Source: Phycisphaeraceae bacterium (GTDB lineage: Bacteria; Planctomycetota; Phycisphaerae; Phycisphaerales; Phycisphaeraceae). From it: a stretch of 64,000 nucleotides of DNA. The translations under genes and the position numbers were made by a program. Position 1 is the first letter of the stretch, and every line of letters starts with the position of its first letter. The notes beneath the pieces are model-generated. The model searched no databases and was not told where the DNA came from. It saw only the letters and a program-made list of their open reading frames with translations. Location of the stretch: the NCBI GenBank assembly GCA_040222855.1, contig JAVKCD010000003.1, positions 124,001-188,000 of the forward strand. The letters run 5' to 3'. Below, piece by piece: positions 55,029 through 64,000 of this stretch.

Positions 55029-56957
55029 TCACCGACGCCGAAGCACCAGCAGCCCCATCCCCACCATCACCCCCGTCGCCGGGCTCGGCACCGCAGCGGT
55101 CTGCCCAAAGTTCGTCGCCAATAGCGACAGATCAGCCAGGGTTACCTGACCCGATCCATCGAAGTCACCCTGTGACCAGCCGATTGACGGCCCAAACGCT
55201 CCGAAGTTACCCGCCAGCAGCGACAGATCGACCAATCCCACCGTGCCATCCAAATCAGCGTCGCCCATGAACGTCCCGATCAGGTCCTCAACCAGAACAG
55301 TGAGATCGCTCAGCCCCGCAACCCCTCCATCCCCAGCCACATCAAACTCCGCATCAGCCGACCCATAGTTCGCCACGAGCAGTTCAAGGTCTGCCAGATC
55401 GATCAGCGCATCAGCATTGAAATCACCAAGAATCGGCATCGTCCAGATCGCAACACCCGAGCCGCCTTCGAGCAGGTTGTAGTCAAAAATAAACTGTCCT
55501 CGATCATTCAGCTCAAGGGTGGATGAGAACAAATCGATCGTGCTTCCAAGGAAGCCCTGACCGTTGCGAACCGCCTCGATCAAGCCCAGTTGCGGGTCGT
55601 AGAAAAAGATACCCGGGCCTGAGTTCAGCCCATTGATGAAACTGGTAAACACAGCCTGACCGACATCGTTGATGGCCACACGCTCGATACTCCCGAATAC
55701 ACCGTCACCCCCGGGGATCGTCTCTCCCGCTCCGACGATCTTCTGGATCGGGTTGACACCGTCACCGATGTACAGCCCACCAATCCCATTAGGCACCTGC
55801 CCCAGCTCAACAACCTCCGCCGTAAAGGCCACCTGACCGCTATTGTTGAACGCAAGATCACTCTGAAAGACATTGAAGTTGAAGCCGGTGAACTGACCGC
55901 CACCCTCAGCGACCGTTCCATCCCGAACCACCTCGCGCAGCGTCCCATTCCCATCAATCGTAAAAATGCCACGCTGAAAACCGCCTCCATTGTTGACCAG
56001 TTGAATCTCGGCCAGAAAGACAAGCCCACCTGACTCATTCGCCGTTAACGGACTGATCGTGCCGTCTGGAACACGAATCGTTCCAATACCCGGAGGTGTT
56101 GGCGTCCCACTCTCAACCAAAACATTCAGTCCACCACCGCTACCTCTGAGAATCACGCCTGTGTTCGGATCAGAGTTCTCTGGATCAAACGCACGGTTCG
56201 CCAAAAAACTCACATCACCACCGCCGCTCAGCCCAAGCCCTGAAAAGTTGGGAAAGTCAGACAAAGGCTGGCCGCTCGAAAGTGCCTGCCCAGCCTCGGC
56301 GATGACAACAGAAGGCTGCCCAACCGCTCCACGCAACACCACCTCCCGGAGCAGAACGAACTCACCGAAGACCTGATTGCCTCTAAAGGCTACCTGACCC
56401 GAGTTGTTCAGCCGCATCCGACTGAACCCGACGTCCATCAGATTCAGCTCAAGCCCGCCAGCCACATCCCCGTCCACCGCGACCGTCCCCAGCGGGCCGC
56501 CATCACCCAGAAACACACCGTATCCAAACTCGGTGAAATCCTGGTTCTCAAAACTGGAACTAAAGGCCACCTGACCCAGATCATTCAGCAACGTGGGCCG
56601 AGTCCCCGCCGAACCAAAAAAGCCCGAAAGATTGAGCCCATTCGTCAGCGTCTGCCCGCCCACCGCGATCGTCACCGGCGACTGATCCAACTCCGTTCGA
56701 TAAAGCCCACTACCGATCTCAAAATTCCCACTCGCAACATACGCCACCTGCCCCACGTTATTCAGCGCCACATCCGAGATAAACGAGAACGTATCACTCG
56801 TACCCGGAATCGGATCACCAGACGAAACCACCGCCCGCAACCGATCCGACGCCGGCTCAGGCAACACCCCCGCCAACACAGCCGAAGGCCCCACAAGACC
56901 CATCGCCCCTAGCGTCAAGCACAACAATCCTGTACGCCGACGAAAATGGCTCATCAT
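55029..56957 (-). CDS. Secreted NxxG-repeat protein with dockerins and PSP-CTERM tail
   Basis: 642 residues from MMSHFRRRTGLLC (signal peptide ending VLAG). The body repeats units such as ALNNVGQVAYVA, LLNDLGQVAFSS, RLNNSGQVAFRG, FNNSGQVAFTA and AINDVGQAVFTS every 60-75 residues, the choice-of-anchor tandem repeat NxxGxxxF pattern that folds as a beta-propeller or beta-sandwich array. Three dockerin-like repeats follow (DFNADALIDLADLELL, DADLDGTVGLVDLSLL, DFDGSGQVTLADLSLL), then VPSPATGVMVGMGLLVLRRR, where the Glu of PEP is Ser. GGAG sits 5 nt before the first ATG. It resembles the next gene in repeats but not in dockerins. Confidence 0.85.
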   Translation of the reverse strand: MMSHFRRRTGLLCLTLGAMGLVGPSAVLAGVLPEPASDRLRAVVSSGDPIPGTSDTFSFISDVALNNVGQVAYVASGNFEIGSGLYRTELDQSPVTIAVGGQTLTNGLNLSGFFGSAGTRPTLLNDLGQVAFSSSFENQDFTEFGYGVFLGDGGPLGTVAVDGDVAGGLELNLMDVGFSRMRLNNSGQVAFRGNQVFGEFVLLREVVLRGAVGQPSVVIAEAGQALSSGQPLSDFPNFSGLGLSGGGDVSFLANRAFDPENSDPNTGVILRGSGGGLNVLVESGTPTPPGIGTIRVPDGTISPLTANESGGLVFLAEIQLVNNGGGFQRGIFTIDGNGTLREVVRDGTVAEGGGQFTGFNFNVFQSDLAFNNSGQVAFTAEVVELGQVPNGIGGLYIGDGVNPIQKIVGAGETIPGGDGVFGSIERVAINDVGQAVFTSFINGLNSGPGIFFYDPQLGLIEAVRNGQGFLGSTIDLFSSTLELNDRGQFIFDYNLLEGGSGVAIWTMPILGDFNADALIDLADLELLVANYGSADAEFDVAGDGGVAGLSDLTVLVEDLIGTFMGDADLDGTVGLVDLSLLAGNFGAFGPSIGWSQGDFDGSGQVTLADLSLLATNFGQTAAVPSPATGVMVGMGLLVLRRR

Positions 56958-57125
56958 CTCATCTCCAGACCTGGTGATTTGTACCTTAATCATCACATGC
57001 TACACGCACTCGGCTCAAGACCCAGCCCTGATCATCAAAATGGAACTCCAGGCAGTCTGGGCCGAACAGGCGGAAACACACCGATACAACAACTCAGCAC
57101 GAAGAAAAATGCGAGCAGAATCGCA

Positions 57126-58784
57126 CTATGACACCCGAATATGCGGGGCACACGATCCGTGCCTAAGTCTTCCACCTCTGCACGACAACCCAAGCAGCCC
57201 CAGACTCAGAACCGCAGCCGACACCGGCTCAGGAACAGCGACCCCAGGCGTCCAAACAGCAATGCCCTGATGTTCGGCGGTCGTGTAGGAGAAGGCGACT
57301 TGGCCTAGGTCATTGAGGTCGAGGCCTTCGGAGCCGAGAAAGATGGCGGGTCCCTGACCATCGAGATCGTTGTTGCTGTTGTAGATCTCGGTGAGGCCTG
57401 TGTCGGGGTCCCAGAGGAGGATGGCTTCGCGCTCGTTGGTGTAAGCCAACAGGTCATCGACAATGTAGGCACTAAAAATAACCTGACCGAGGTTATTCAG
57501 GCGTCCTTGAGAGAAGTAGCTGATAAGACCGCCATCGGGCGCAATGTCGCCTTCGGCGACGATGATCTCGGCAAGAAATCGGCCGTCCCCGATCAGCAGG
57601 CCACTCTGTAAGGTATGACCGTAGGTGTCGGTGAGGTTTGCCGAGAAGAGAGCCTGCCCGAGATCATTGAATGCTATTCTCTGAATGAACGGGTCCACAC
57701 TCAACTCACGCACGTAGGTGTTCTCATGGAGCCAGAGATTCTCGCGAACCACTTCACGGAGATCGCCATCAGGCTCGACGATGAAGAGACCGCTGCTTTG
57801 GCTGTTCCCGACGATCCCGATCTCGCCGAACACCAGCACCTCGTCGAGATTGTTGAGTCGGATCGACAAGGACTCATCGGAGTCGTCCCCGAACATGATC
57901 GAGCCAATCTGCTTTGGCGTCGCTACCCCCTCGCGAAGCGTCTCGACGCTGGTGTAACTCGGACCGATCAGGACCGGCCCTGTCGGCGTCAGTTCCACCG
58001 GGTCCCCGGCCAGGTAGACCCTGCTCGCCTGGCGACCGGACCGGCCGCCACCGAACTCGATCGAGGTGGATGCGCTAGCGGCATCGAGATCGCTGGGTGG
58101 GGGCAGAAGGAATGCGGTGTAGGCGATGCGGCCGTTCTCGTTGATCAGAGCGGTGCGCTCGAAGGAAGTGACGGTGACGCCGGTGTTGTCGCCTGGCGCG
58201 GGCATGCCCTCGTAACCGACGACGCCCTTGTAGCCGTTGCGGTCCCCGATAAGAAGCAGGTCCTTGTTGTTGACGACAGCGGGGTAAATGACTTCGCCCC
58301 TGTCGTTGAGTGACAGGGGGTATTCCTGGAGGTTCGAGGCCATCCAGAGGTTAAGACCGAGGGGAAGGGCTCGGTTCTGGTCGACGATATCGACGGACTG
58401 GCCGTCAGCGAGGAGGATGGCGAAGGTGTCGTGCGCGACGACGAGTTGACCGGCGTTGTTGAAAATTCTGCTCAGGTCGGCGTCGTAGCTGTAGCTGGCG
58501 GGAAGGTTCTGGACGACGCCGAGGCCCGGGACCTGGGTGTTCTCGGTGAGCAGCGGGACGATGACACCATGGGCGTTGATGCGGTAGTAGCCGTTGGCGG
58601 CACCCGCAGGGGTGCTGGCGTAGAAGGCGAGCTGGCCAGCGTCGTTGAGAGCGAGGTTGGTGAAGAACTGATAGGTGTGGGAAGTATCGACAACAGAGCT
58701 GAGGGTACCTGACGCCGCAGAGGCTACGCCTGCGAGAAGCCCGCCGATGATGGCTGCTGCGTGATAAACCCGGAATCCTGACAC
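57126..58784 (-). CDS. Secreted NxxG-repeat PEP-CTERM protein
   Basis: 552 residues from a GTG start with AGGAG 6-7 nt upstream. Signal peptide (about 1-24), then NxxG repeats (ALNDAGQLAFYAS, IFNNAGQLVVAH, LNDRGEVIYPA, INENGRIAYTAF, AFNDLGQALFSAN, RLNNLGQVIFSA, DLNDLGQVAFSYT), the same class as the 55029-56957 protein downstream on the same strand. There are no dockerins. VAVPEPVSAAVLSLGLLGLSCR carries the sorting signal, but about 17 more residues (RGGRLRHGSCAPHIRVS) follow the usual end, so the tail has drifted or the stop was lost and regained. Function unknown; likely surface display. Confidence 0.85.
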   Translation of the reverse strand: MSGFRVYHAAAIIGGLLAGVASAASGTLSSVVDTSHTYQFFTNLALNDAGQLAFYASTPAGAANGYYRINAHGVIVPLLTENTQVPGLGVVQNLPASYSYDADLSRIFNNAGQLVVAHDTFAILLADGQSVDIVDQNRALPLGLNLWMASNLQEYPLSLNDRGEVIYPAVVNNKDLLLIGDRNGYKGVVGYEGMPAPGDNTGVTVTSFERTALINENGRIAYTAFLLPPPSDLDAASASTSIEFGGGRSGRQASRVYLAGDPVELTPTGPVLIGPSYTSVETLREGVATPKQIGSIMFGDDSDESLSIRLNNLDEVLVFGEIGIVGNSQSSGLFIVEPDGDLREVVRENLWLHENTYVRELSVDPFIQRIAFNDLGQALFSANLTDTYGHTLQSGLLIGDGRFLAEIIVAEGDIAPDGGLISYFSQGRLNNLGQVIFSAYIVDDLLAYTNEREAILLWDPDTGLTEIYNSNNDLDGQGPAIFLGSEGLDLNDLGQVAFSYTTAEHQGIAVWTPGVAVPEPVSAAVLSLGLLGLSCRGGRLRHGSCAPHIRVS

Positions 58785-58871
58785 GGCTCACTCCTCAGTT
58801 TTCCCTAGAGAGAAGTATAACCGCCAATCCTCCCCCCCAACTACTCCGATCCCTATTAGGATTAGCCCTCC

Positions 58872-60773
58872 CTAAATCACCGAATCCCGCTTCCCCAGCC
58901 CCAACGCCGGCCGCACATCGACCTGCACCAGCTTCTGCTCCTGCAACTGCTTCGCCGTCTCCGGGTCCACATAGTCCGAGTGACACGACGCCTTGCCCGA
59001 ATCGTCCGCCGCCTCAACCACCTTCTTGGTCTTCGACGCCAGCTTGTGAATCTGCTCAGGCGACAACACCCCGCGCTGCTCAAGAATCGCCCGCTGCTCC
59101 TCCGTCAACGCCGCCGACTGCACAACCTTCTCGCGCTCAAATCCCTCCGCCTTGCCCGACGCCCAGTCCTGAATCTCCTTCGAGATCCGCACCGAACACC
59201 AGTCGTGACCGCACATCGCGCAGAAATCCGTATCAACATCCAGATCCTCATCGTGATACGCCCGCGCTGTATCCGGATCGAAGCTCAACTCAAAATGACG
59301 CTCCCAGTTCAGCGCCGCCCGCGCCTTGGTCAGCTCATCATCCGCCTGACGCGCACCCGGAATCCCCAGCGCCACGTCCGCCGCATGCGCCGCAATCTTG
59401 TACGCAATACAACCCTGCTTCACGTCATCCTTCTTCGGAAGCCCGAGGTGCTCCTTAGGCGTCACATAACACAACATGCTCGCACCATGGAACGCCGCCG
59501 CCGTCGCTCCAATACACGACGTGATGTGGTCATATCCCGGAAAAATATCCGTCACCAGCGGGCCCAGCACATAAAACGGCGCACCATGACACAGCCGCCG
59601 CTGCGCCTTCATGTTGAACTCAATCTGATCAAACGGCACATGCCCAGGACCCTCCACCATCACCTGCACACCCATCCGCCACGCCCGCTCTGTCAGCTTG
59701 CCGATCTCAACCAGCTCCGCCAGCTGCAACGCATCCGTCGCATCCGCCAGCCCCCCCGGCCGACAGCCGTCACCGATCGAGAACGTCACATCATGCTCAC
59801 GCATGATCCCGCAGACCTTCTCCCACGCCGTGTTCATCGGGTTCTGCTGATTGTGAGTCAGCATCCACTTCGCCAGCAGCGAACCGCCCCGCGACACCAG
59901 CCCGATCAGCCGATCCTTCGCCAGCGGCAAATGCTCCTTGAGCACACCCGCGTGCACCGTGAAATAGTCCACCCCCTGCAACGCCTGATGTTCAATCGTC
60001 CGCAGAATATCCGACTCATTCAGGTCCTCGATCGTCCGACCAATGATCATCGAATAGATCGGCACCGTGCCAATAGGCGTCGTACTGTTACGAATCAGCG
60101 CCTCACGACACGCATCCAGATCCCCACCCGTAGACAAATCCATCACCGTGTCCGCGCCCCAGCGCTCCGCCCACTGCAACTTCTCCACCTCTTCATCTGT
60201 ACCCGACGACACCGGCGACGCCCCCATGTTCGCGTTGATCTTCGTCTTGCTCGCACGACCAATCGCCATCGGATCAAGCCGATACTTTAAGTGCGTACGG
60301 TTTGCCGGGATCACCATCCGCCCCGCCGCCACCTCATCACGAACCTGCTCCGCCGTGAGATGCCCCTCACGCTCAGCCACCCGACGCATTTCCGCCGTGA
60401 TCGTTCCCAACCGCGCAAACTCAAGCTGCGTGATCGGCTCAAAACCCTCCGGTGCCACACCACGGATGTGCTCGCCCACCGCCGTGTGCTGATGACCAGA
60501 GCATCCCGACTGATGATCCGACACCGCCTCGATCGTCCATCCCTCAGGCAGAAAATCCCACGCCGTCTTGTCCGACGGCACCGGCATCCCGACCGTGTCC
60601 TGCGATGTGAACGTCCAAGCCGTACCCACCCTCGGCGCCTGCGCGAACGACCCAGGCGTCGTCGCCCTCGGCTCCACGCCAGGGTCGTAACCCACAGGCG
60701 GAAGTACGCAATCAGTCCCCTCAAGTCCGGTCGGTTGCTGGGGAGTCGTAGGGTCGTTGCTCGAGCGGATCAT
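58872..60773 (-). CDS. thiC: Phosphomethylpyrimidine synthase
   Basis: Radical SAM enzyme that rearranges aminoimidazole ribotide into the HMP pyrimidine of thiamine. 633 residues. Landmarks: [87 protein letters not shown] and the C-terminal cluster motif [12 protein letters not shown] (C-x2-C-x4-C). Start at MIRSSNDP is set by a GGAGG Shine-Dalgarno 6 nt upstream. It is controlled by a TPP riboswitch about 100 nt upstream, and the Shine-Dalgarno lies in a small hairpin (60779-60791). No other thi gene is in the window. Confidence 0.98.
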   Translation of the reverse strand: MIRSSNDPTTPQQPTGLEGTDCVLPPVGYDPGVEPRATTPGSFAQAPRVGTAWTFTSQDTVGMPVPSDKTAWDFLPEGWTIEAVSDHQSGCSGHQHTAVGEHIRGVAPEGFEPITQLEFARLGTITAEMRRVAEREGHLTAEQVRDEVAAGRMVIPANRTHLKYRLDPMAIGRASKTKINANMGASPVSSGTDEEVEKLQWAERWGADTVMDLSTGGDLDACREALIRNSTTPIGTVPIYSMIIGRTIEDLNESDILRTIEHQALQGVDYFTVHAGVLKEHLPLAKDRLIGLVSRGGSLLAKWMLTHNQQNPMNTAWEKVCGIMREHDVTFSIGDGCRPGGLADATDALQLAELVEIGKLTERAWRMGVQVMVEGPGHVPFDQIEFNMKAQRRLCHGAPFYVLGPLVTDIFPGYDHITSCIGATAAAFHGASMLCYVTPKEHLGLPKKDDVKQGCIAYKIAAHAADVALGIPGARQADDELTKARAALNWERHFELSFDPDTARAYHDEDLDVDTDFCAMCGHDWCSVRISKEIQDWASGKAEGFEREKVVQSAALTEEQRAILEQRGVLSPEQIHKLASKTKKVVEAADDSGKASCHSDYVDPETAKQLQEQKLVQVDVRPALGLGKRDSVI

Positions 60774-60778
60774 GGCAT

Positions 60779-60791
60779 ACCTCCAAGAGGT
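60779..60791 (-). promoter_or_regulatory. Shine-Dalgarno-sequestering hairpin of thiC
   Basis: ACCTC-TTG-GAGGT: a 5-bp stem holding most of the thiC GGAGG (60780-60784). It probably forms the expression platform of the TPP riboswitch upstream, with initiation blocked when the hairpin forms. Confidence 0.5.
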
Positions 60792-60870
60792 GTTGGGGCC
60801 CGCCCAGGCGTCGTCGAGCATCACGATCAGGGCCGGATCAGATCAGAATCACAACGATCATCCGGCGACG

Positions 60871-60952
60871 TGCGCTTCCCTACGCCGGTACGAACCGGGT
60901 CAGGTTCCAAGGGTCTGTCTCAGCCCGCGTTGCTCCGCGAGCACCCCTAGCG
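60871..60952 (-). ncRNA. TPP riboswitch (THI element)
   Basis: Reading minus strand: GGGGTGCTCGC, then the conserved GCTGAGACAGACCC, GAACCTGACCCGGTT and GCGTAGGGAAGCG. The CTGAGA and GAACCTGA...GCGTAGGGAA blocks are the hallmarks of the TPP aptamer. It lies about 100 nt upstream of thiC, as in many bacteria, so thiamine pyrophosphate should lower thiC expression. Confidence 0.95.
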
Positions 60953-61092
60953 TCTCCATAGTCTAGGTCACCCCGACCCCCGATTCAATCAGCACAACCG
61001 CGCCAACCCGCCTTCAAACCTCAGCTGCCAAGCCTCCAACTCAACTCCGTCAACCGCAGGACCGAATAACCCACTACGGAGGCAGCCTCGCT

Positions 61093-61590
61093 ATGAGCTA
61101 CAAAACCACCAACACCCGCGGATTCACCCTCGTCGAAATCCTCATCGTTGTGGTCATCCTCGGCATCCTCGCCGCCATGGTCATCCCACAGATGAGCTCC
61201 GCCACCGAGGAAGCCAAAGTCGGCGCCGCGATCGCCACACGAAACGCCATCCACACCGCACTCCTCAACTACTTCAAAGACCACGCCGAATACCCCGAAA
61301 CCATCGATCAGGAATGGTTCGTCAGTAAAAAACTCCCCCAAAACCCCTTCGCCACCGACTGGACCGGCGACAGCGTTCAGGAGTTCTCCAGCAATGACCT
61401 GAGCCGCCGCATCCCCGAATACAAAAAAATCAACCCCAGCCTCAGCTACGGCAAACCCATCTGGTACCACCCCCGCACCGGCGACGTCTACCTCCGCGTC
61501 CCCGACCTCGGCGTCGATGCCGACACCCTAAACCTCTTCAACCGCGTCAACGGCCTCGACCTCACCAGTATCACTCAGGACATGCCATAA
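61093..61590 (+). CDS. Type IV pilin / GspG-like major pseudopilin
   Basis: 165 residues. The prepilin site RGFTLVEILIVVVILGILAA with Glu5 is typical of type IV pilins and GspG; the mature N-terminal helix continues AMVIPQMSSATEEAKVGAA. The head has the NYFKDHAEYPETID and LPQNPFATDW segments, where GspG-type heads have their calcium or disulfide loop region. No Cys pair. It is different from the planctomycete pseudopilins at 16.8 and 29.2 kb. GGAGG is about 10 nt upstream of the ATG. It stands alone, convergent with the TIM-barrel gene. Confidence 0.9.
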   Translation: MSYKTTNTRGFTLVEILIVVVILGILAAMVIPQMSSATEEAKVGAAIATRNAIHTALLNYFKDHAEYPETIDQEWFVSKKLPQNPFATDWTGDSVQEFSSNDLSRRIPEYKKINPSLSYGKPIWYHPRTGDVYLRVPDLGVDADTLNLFNRVNGLDLTSITQDMP

Positions 61591-61601
61591 CCGAAAGCCG
61601 C

Positions 61602-62384
61602 TCAGCCAGGCATCGCCTTGATGTTCTCAGCACACTGCTTTGCCGCCTCAAGCTCATCCAGCGTCTCGTGGCCTTCCTGCTCAACAATCAACCACGACGC
61701 CTTGGACACTTCCTTCGCCGCCTTGAGCACCGCAGCCCAGTCCGTCCCACCCTTGCCGACAACCGCCTTGCCAAGACCTTCCGGCCCGTTCTCGCCTGGC
61801 TTGCCGACATACTCCTTCAGGTGCAGCGTGTGACCGCGACCCGGAAACTGACTCAGCACCTTCACCGGATCCTGCCCGCCAGCCTGGCCATTGCCCGTGT
61901 CGTACTGCATGATGAAATCAGCAGGCGTACCCTCCCCGATCATCTGCCAGCACGTCTTGCCATTCGCAAAAGGCGTGAACTCGAACCAGTGGTTGTGGTA
62001 CCCCGCCCGGCAACCATGCTTCTTCACCGCATCGGCCGCCGCCGCAAGCCGCTCCGCCGTCTTCTTGCACGCATCCTCCGAATCCCGCATCGGCTCATCA
62101 ATCCAAGGCACCACCAGATTCGTGCAACCCACCGCCAGATGCTCCTCCACCGTCTTCTGAAGCTGATCACCCTCCAGCACATCCAGCCCGACATGACTCC
62201 CCGCAACACCAAGCCCTAGATCGTCCAGCAGCTTCTTTAGCTCCGCAGGCGACACGCCGTGGAACCCGGCGAACTCCACCCCCTGATAACCCCACGAAGC
62301 CGTCTTACGGATCGCCTCGCAGATGTCCTTCTTGGCCAGGTTTCGGATCGAATAAAGCTGCAGTGCAAAAGGAATCGCAGGCAT
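61602..62384 (-). CDS. Sugar phosphate isomerase/epimerase (xylose isomerase-like TIM barrel)
   Basis: 260 residues from MPAIPFALQLYSIRNLAKKD. AP-endonuclease-2-type TIM barrel: WGYQGVEFAGFHG, GVAGSHVGLD, LVVPWIDEP, GYHNHWFEF (metal His and Glu region), IMQYDTGNGQAGG (metal Asp), HLKEYVG and IVEQEG (metal Glu). This order matches inosose isomerase/hydroxypyruvate isomerase-like proteins common in planctomycetes; the substrate is unknown. The ATG at 62384 is preferred to an in-frame TTG 6 nt upstream. Confidence 0.9.
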   Translation of the reverse strand: MPAIPFALQLYSIRNLAKKDICEAIRKTASWGYQGVEFAGFHGVSPAELKKLLDDLGLGVAGSHVGLDVLEGDQLQKTVEEHLAVGCTNLVVPWIDEPMRDSEDACKKTAERLAAAADAVKKHGCRAGYHNHWFEFTPFANGKTCWQMIGEGTPADFIMQYDTGNGQAGGQDPVKVLSQFPGRGHTLHLKEYVGKPGENGPEGLGKAVVGKGGTDWAAVLKAAKEVSKASWLIVEQEGHETLDELEAAKQCAENIKAMPG

Positions 62385-62467
62385 CGTCAACAGACTCCAA
62401 CATCAAAAATAGGGGGGAAACCGAATCAAGAGCCGAGGAACGTAACGCAGCACCCCAGCCAGTAAAA

Positions 62468-63004
62468 TCAGGACCTCTCAGGACTCGCCGCAGGCTTAGG
62501 CGACCGCGGGATCGTGATCACCGACCAGTCCGCACCCGCCTGCCACCGACACAGCCAAACCAGTTGACCAATGTGGTAGCCGTAGTGCGCCATCTGACGG
62601 TAAATCACAGCGACCACCAGATCAGGCTCGTCACGAATCGTAATCGTCTTCGTCAGGTCCTCAGGCTTCAAGCTGTCCAGCGTCCGGAAGAGAATCGACC
62701 ACCCCGCCTCCCAATCACGCATCAACTCACGCTCATCCTTGTACCGATCAATGAACTCGTCATCACGATCCCGCCAGGGCTTCTCACCGTCCGAGGTCAG
62801 AAAGTCCGTCCACCGCGACCGCATCGACCCCGCCAGATGCTTCATGATCACCGCAGCACTGTTGCTCTCGGCATCAGGTGACTGACGTAGCTGATCAAAC
62901 GTCACCTGCTCGATCGCCCGATCCGCCATCCGCTTCTGCGACCGGAACATCTCGATCGCCGCGTCGATCATCACCCGTCCAAGTTCAGAGCTCGAACCCG
63001 CCAT
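62468..63004 (-). CDS. DUF1572 protein (DinB-like four-helix bundle)
   Basis: 178 residues. NSAAVIMKHLAGSMRSRWTDFLTSDGEKPWRDRD (split around residues 50-80) and the late MAHYGYHIGQLVWLCR supply the His residues expected in DUF1572, a DinB-related family of unknown function that probably binds a metal. GGAGG is 7 nt before the ATG. It shares the fold, but little sequence, with the DinB protein at 21.8 kb. Neighbours (TIM barrel, esterase) on the same strand are 60-85 bp away and may form a loose operon. Confidence 0.9.
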   Translation of the reverse strand: MAGSSSELGRVMIDAAIEMFRSQKRMADRAIEQVTFDQLRQSPDAESNSAAVIMKHLAGSMRSRWTDFLTSDGEKPWRDRDDEFIDRYKDERELMRDWEAGWSILFRTLDSLKPEDLTKTITIRDEPDLVVAVIYRQMAHYGYHIGQLVWLCRWQAGADWSVITIPRSPKPAASPERS

Positions 63005-63067
63005 CGATGTCCTCCGTGCCGCTCATTCGGCTACGCACTGAGTGTACCGCTTCCTGCGAAACTCGCC

Positions 63068-63841
63068 TCACAGCCGCCCCGGAACATCCAGCCACGCCAA
63101 AAAACGACCCAGCATCCGATCCCAGTAAGGCCACCTATGGTCCTCTCCCTCGTGCTCCTCATACGTCAACCCCAGCCCAACCTCCCGGGCTGTATCCCGA
63201 AACCTCAGATTCTGCTGATACAGAAAATCCGCCGTCCCACACGCCTGAAACAACTCCGGCCGCACCCCATCCGACCCCGCCAGCCGCCGCGCCAACGCCT
63301 CAGTGTCGTCATCCCCACCCGCAAATCGCTCCAGATCACCGAAAATATGCCCCTGCTCCTGCATCCACTCCGTGGCCCGATCCCCATGGTCCATCTGGCC
63401 AGCACGCCCCAACGCACCGGAAAACGACCCCGCCGCCGCAAACCGCTCAGGCGACCGCAACGCCCACTTAAACGACCCGTAACCCCCCATCGACAGCCCC
63501 GCCACAAACGTATGCTCCCGCCGCTCCGTCACCGGCAACATCCGTCCCACCACACCCGGCAACTCCTCGCTCAGATGCGTCCAGTACCGATACCCCGCCG
63601 CCATATCCGTGTACCACGCCCGATCCGTCGATGGCATCACCACCACCAACGGCTGCTCCTGCACGTGAAACTCCGCCCGGCCATAACGCGTCCAATCCGA
63701 ATCATCCCCATAGAGCCCATGCAGCAACCACAACACCGGAAAACCCCCCGCAGGCACCTCTCGATGCTCCGGCACCAACGCGTGCAGCGTCCGGCTCATC
63801 CCCAGAACCTCCGAGCTGTACCGAATCTCCAGCTTCGCCAT
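63068..63841 (-). CDS. Esterase D-like alpha/beta hydrolase
   Basis: 257 residues without signal peptide. LWLLHGLYGDDSDW oxyanion region, nucleophile elbow AGLSMGGYGSFKWAL, catalytic Asp in ACGTADFLYQQN and catalytic His in EGEDHRWPYWDRML. This is the esterase D/acetyl-esterase group (feruloyl and acetylxylan esterase-like, S-formylglutathione hydrolase-like); the true substrate is unknown. AGGAG is about 10 nt before the ATG. It is divergent from the recX gene at the right edge. Confidence 0.92.
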   Translation of the reverse strand: MAKLEIRYSSEVLGMSRTLHALVPEHREVPAGGFPVLWLLHGLYGDDSDWTRYGRAEFHVQEQPLVVVMPSTDRAWYTDMAAGYRYWTHLSEELPGVVGRMLPVTERREHTFVAGLSMGGYGSFKWALRSPERFAAAGSFSGALGRAGQMDHGDRATEWMQEQGHIFGDLERFAGGDDDTEALARRLAGSDGVRPELFQACGTADFLYQQNLRFRDTAREVGLGLTYEEHEGEDHRWPYWDRMLGRFLAWLDVPGRL

Positions 63842-63865
63842 TTATAGATCTCCTGATCGTCCCGG

Positions 63866-63871
63866 TAGAAT
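63866..63871 (+). promoter_or_regulatory. -10-like hexamer TAGAAT before recX
   Basis: TAGAAT is 6 nt before the GTG at 63878. It supports GTG as the start and a leaderless transcript. Confidence 0.4.
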
Positions 63872-63877
63872 AACCAC

Positions 63878-64000
63878 GTGCCCGACACCACCGTCACTGC
63901 CCTCCGACCCGACCCCCGCAACGAGGACCGCGTCCGCGTCATGGTCGGACCCCGCCGCGTCGCCACCCTCTCACCACGCTCCATCATCGACCTGGGCGTC
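63878..64000 (+). CDS. recX: Probable RecX regulatory protein, N-terminus (cut by window edge)
   Basis: 41 codons from a GTG: VPDTTVTALRPDPRNEDRVR then VMVGPRRVATLSPRSIIDLG. RecX proteins often begin with this ITALxxxPRnxxRVxVxVdG strand pair before their three-helix repeats. The gene runs off the right edge, so the helical part cannot be checked. RecX inhibits RecA filaments; no recA is in view. TAGAAT 6 nt before the GTG supports the start. Confidence 0.55.
   Translation, partial: MPDTTVTALRPDPRNEDRVRVMVGPRRVATLSPRSIIDLGV

Overview
The window is GC-rich DNA (roughly 60-65% by eye) from a Planctomycetota bacterium, most likely class Phycisphaerae. The signs are six secreted proteins ending in a PEP-CTERM-like tail (Pro-Glu-Pro or a variant, a short hydrophobic stretch, then Arg), dockerin-like repeats of the type GDxNxDGxVDLxDLxxLAxNFG, several prepilin-type proteins with the planctomycete FTLIELLVVISIIALLIG leader, and housekeeping genes (polA, rpoBC, purL) scattered among unrelated neighbours. 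No plasmid, phage, insertion sequence, rRNA or CRISPR array was found. The window cuts a gene at each end: a membrane protein on the left and a probable recX on the right.

Layout. 1-10.1 kb: membrane protein start, comEC, a small soluble Ser/Thr kinase, an amidase-fold protein, a small lipoprotein, a CCA/poly(A) polymerase, a DedA protein, yggS and priA. 10.1-20.5 kb: a large PEP-CTERM protein, an ECF sigma factor with its NrsF-type membrane anti-sigma, tpx, a gluconate/idonate-type dehydrogenase pair, a pseudopilin, an amidohydrolase, a Cof-type phosphatase and an Hsp20. 20.6-28.4 kb: argC, a DinB-fold protein, a repair operon (hydrolase-mutS-DUF4149-nth) and cysK next to tRNA-Cys. 28.4-29.2 kb: a small AT-rich island with an Mrr-like endonuclease. 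29.2-32.3 kb: a translationally coupled cluster of two paralogous PEP-CTERM proteins and a pseudopilin, with a Cys-rich membrane protein upstream. 32.3-45 kb: MFS transporter, Tat-exported alkaline phosphatase, PurS-PurL fusion, polA, a GH67-like protein, a zincin, rlmN, tRNA-Arg and a PEP-CTERM protein. 45.7-54.2 kb: rpoB-rpoC with a clear promoter but no ribosomal protein genes upstream. 54.5-64 kb: a coiled-coil protein, two NxxG-repeat secreted proteins, thiC under a TPP riboswitch, a pilin, a sugar-isomerase-like protein, a DUF1572 protein, an esterase and recX.

Expression signals fall into two classes. Some genes have a good Shine-Dalgarno (tpx, hsp20, purL, alkaline phosphatase, thiC, PEP-CTERM genes). 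At least eleven others have none, but carry a TAnnnT hexamer 6-10 nt before the start codon. That is the layout expected of leaderless mRNAs, and it was used here to choose several starts.

The best candidates for something not yet described are the coupled PEP-CTERM/pseudopilin cluster (29.2-32.3 kb), which has a G8/G7 tract just before the prepilin cleavage site, and the apparent abundance of leaderless genes. A 20-bp perfect AT-rich palindrome before a DinB-fold gene and an odd promoter-like motif over the ECF sigma start also deserve a look. All calls come from reading the sequence; no database search was run.
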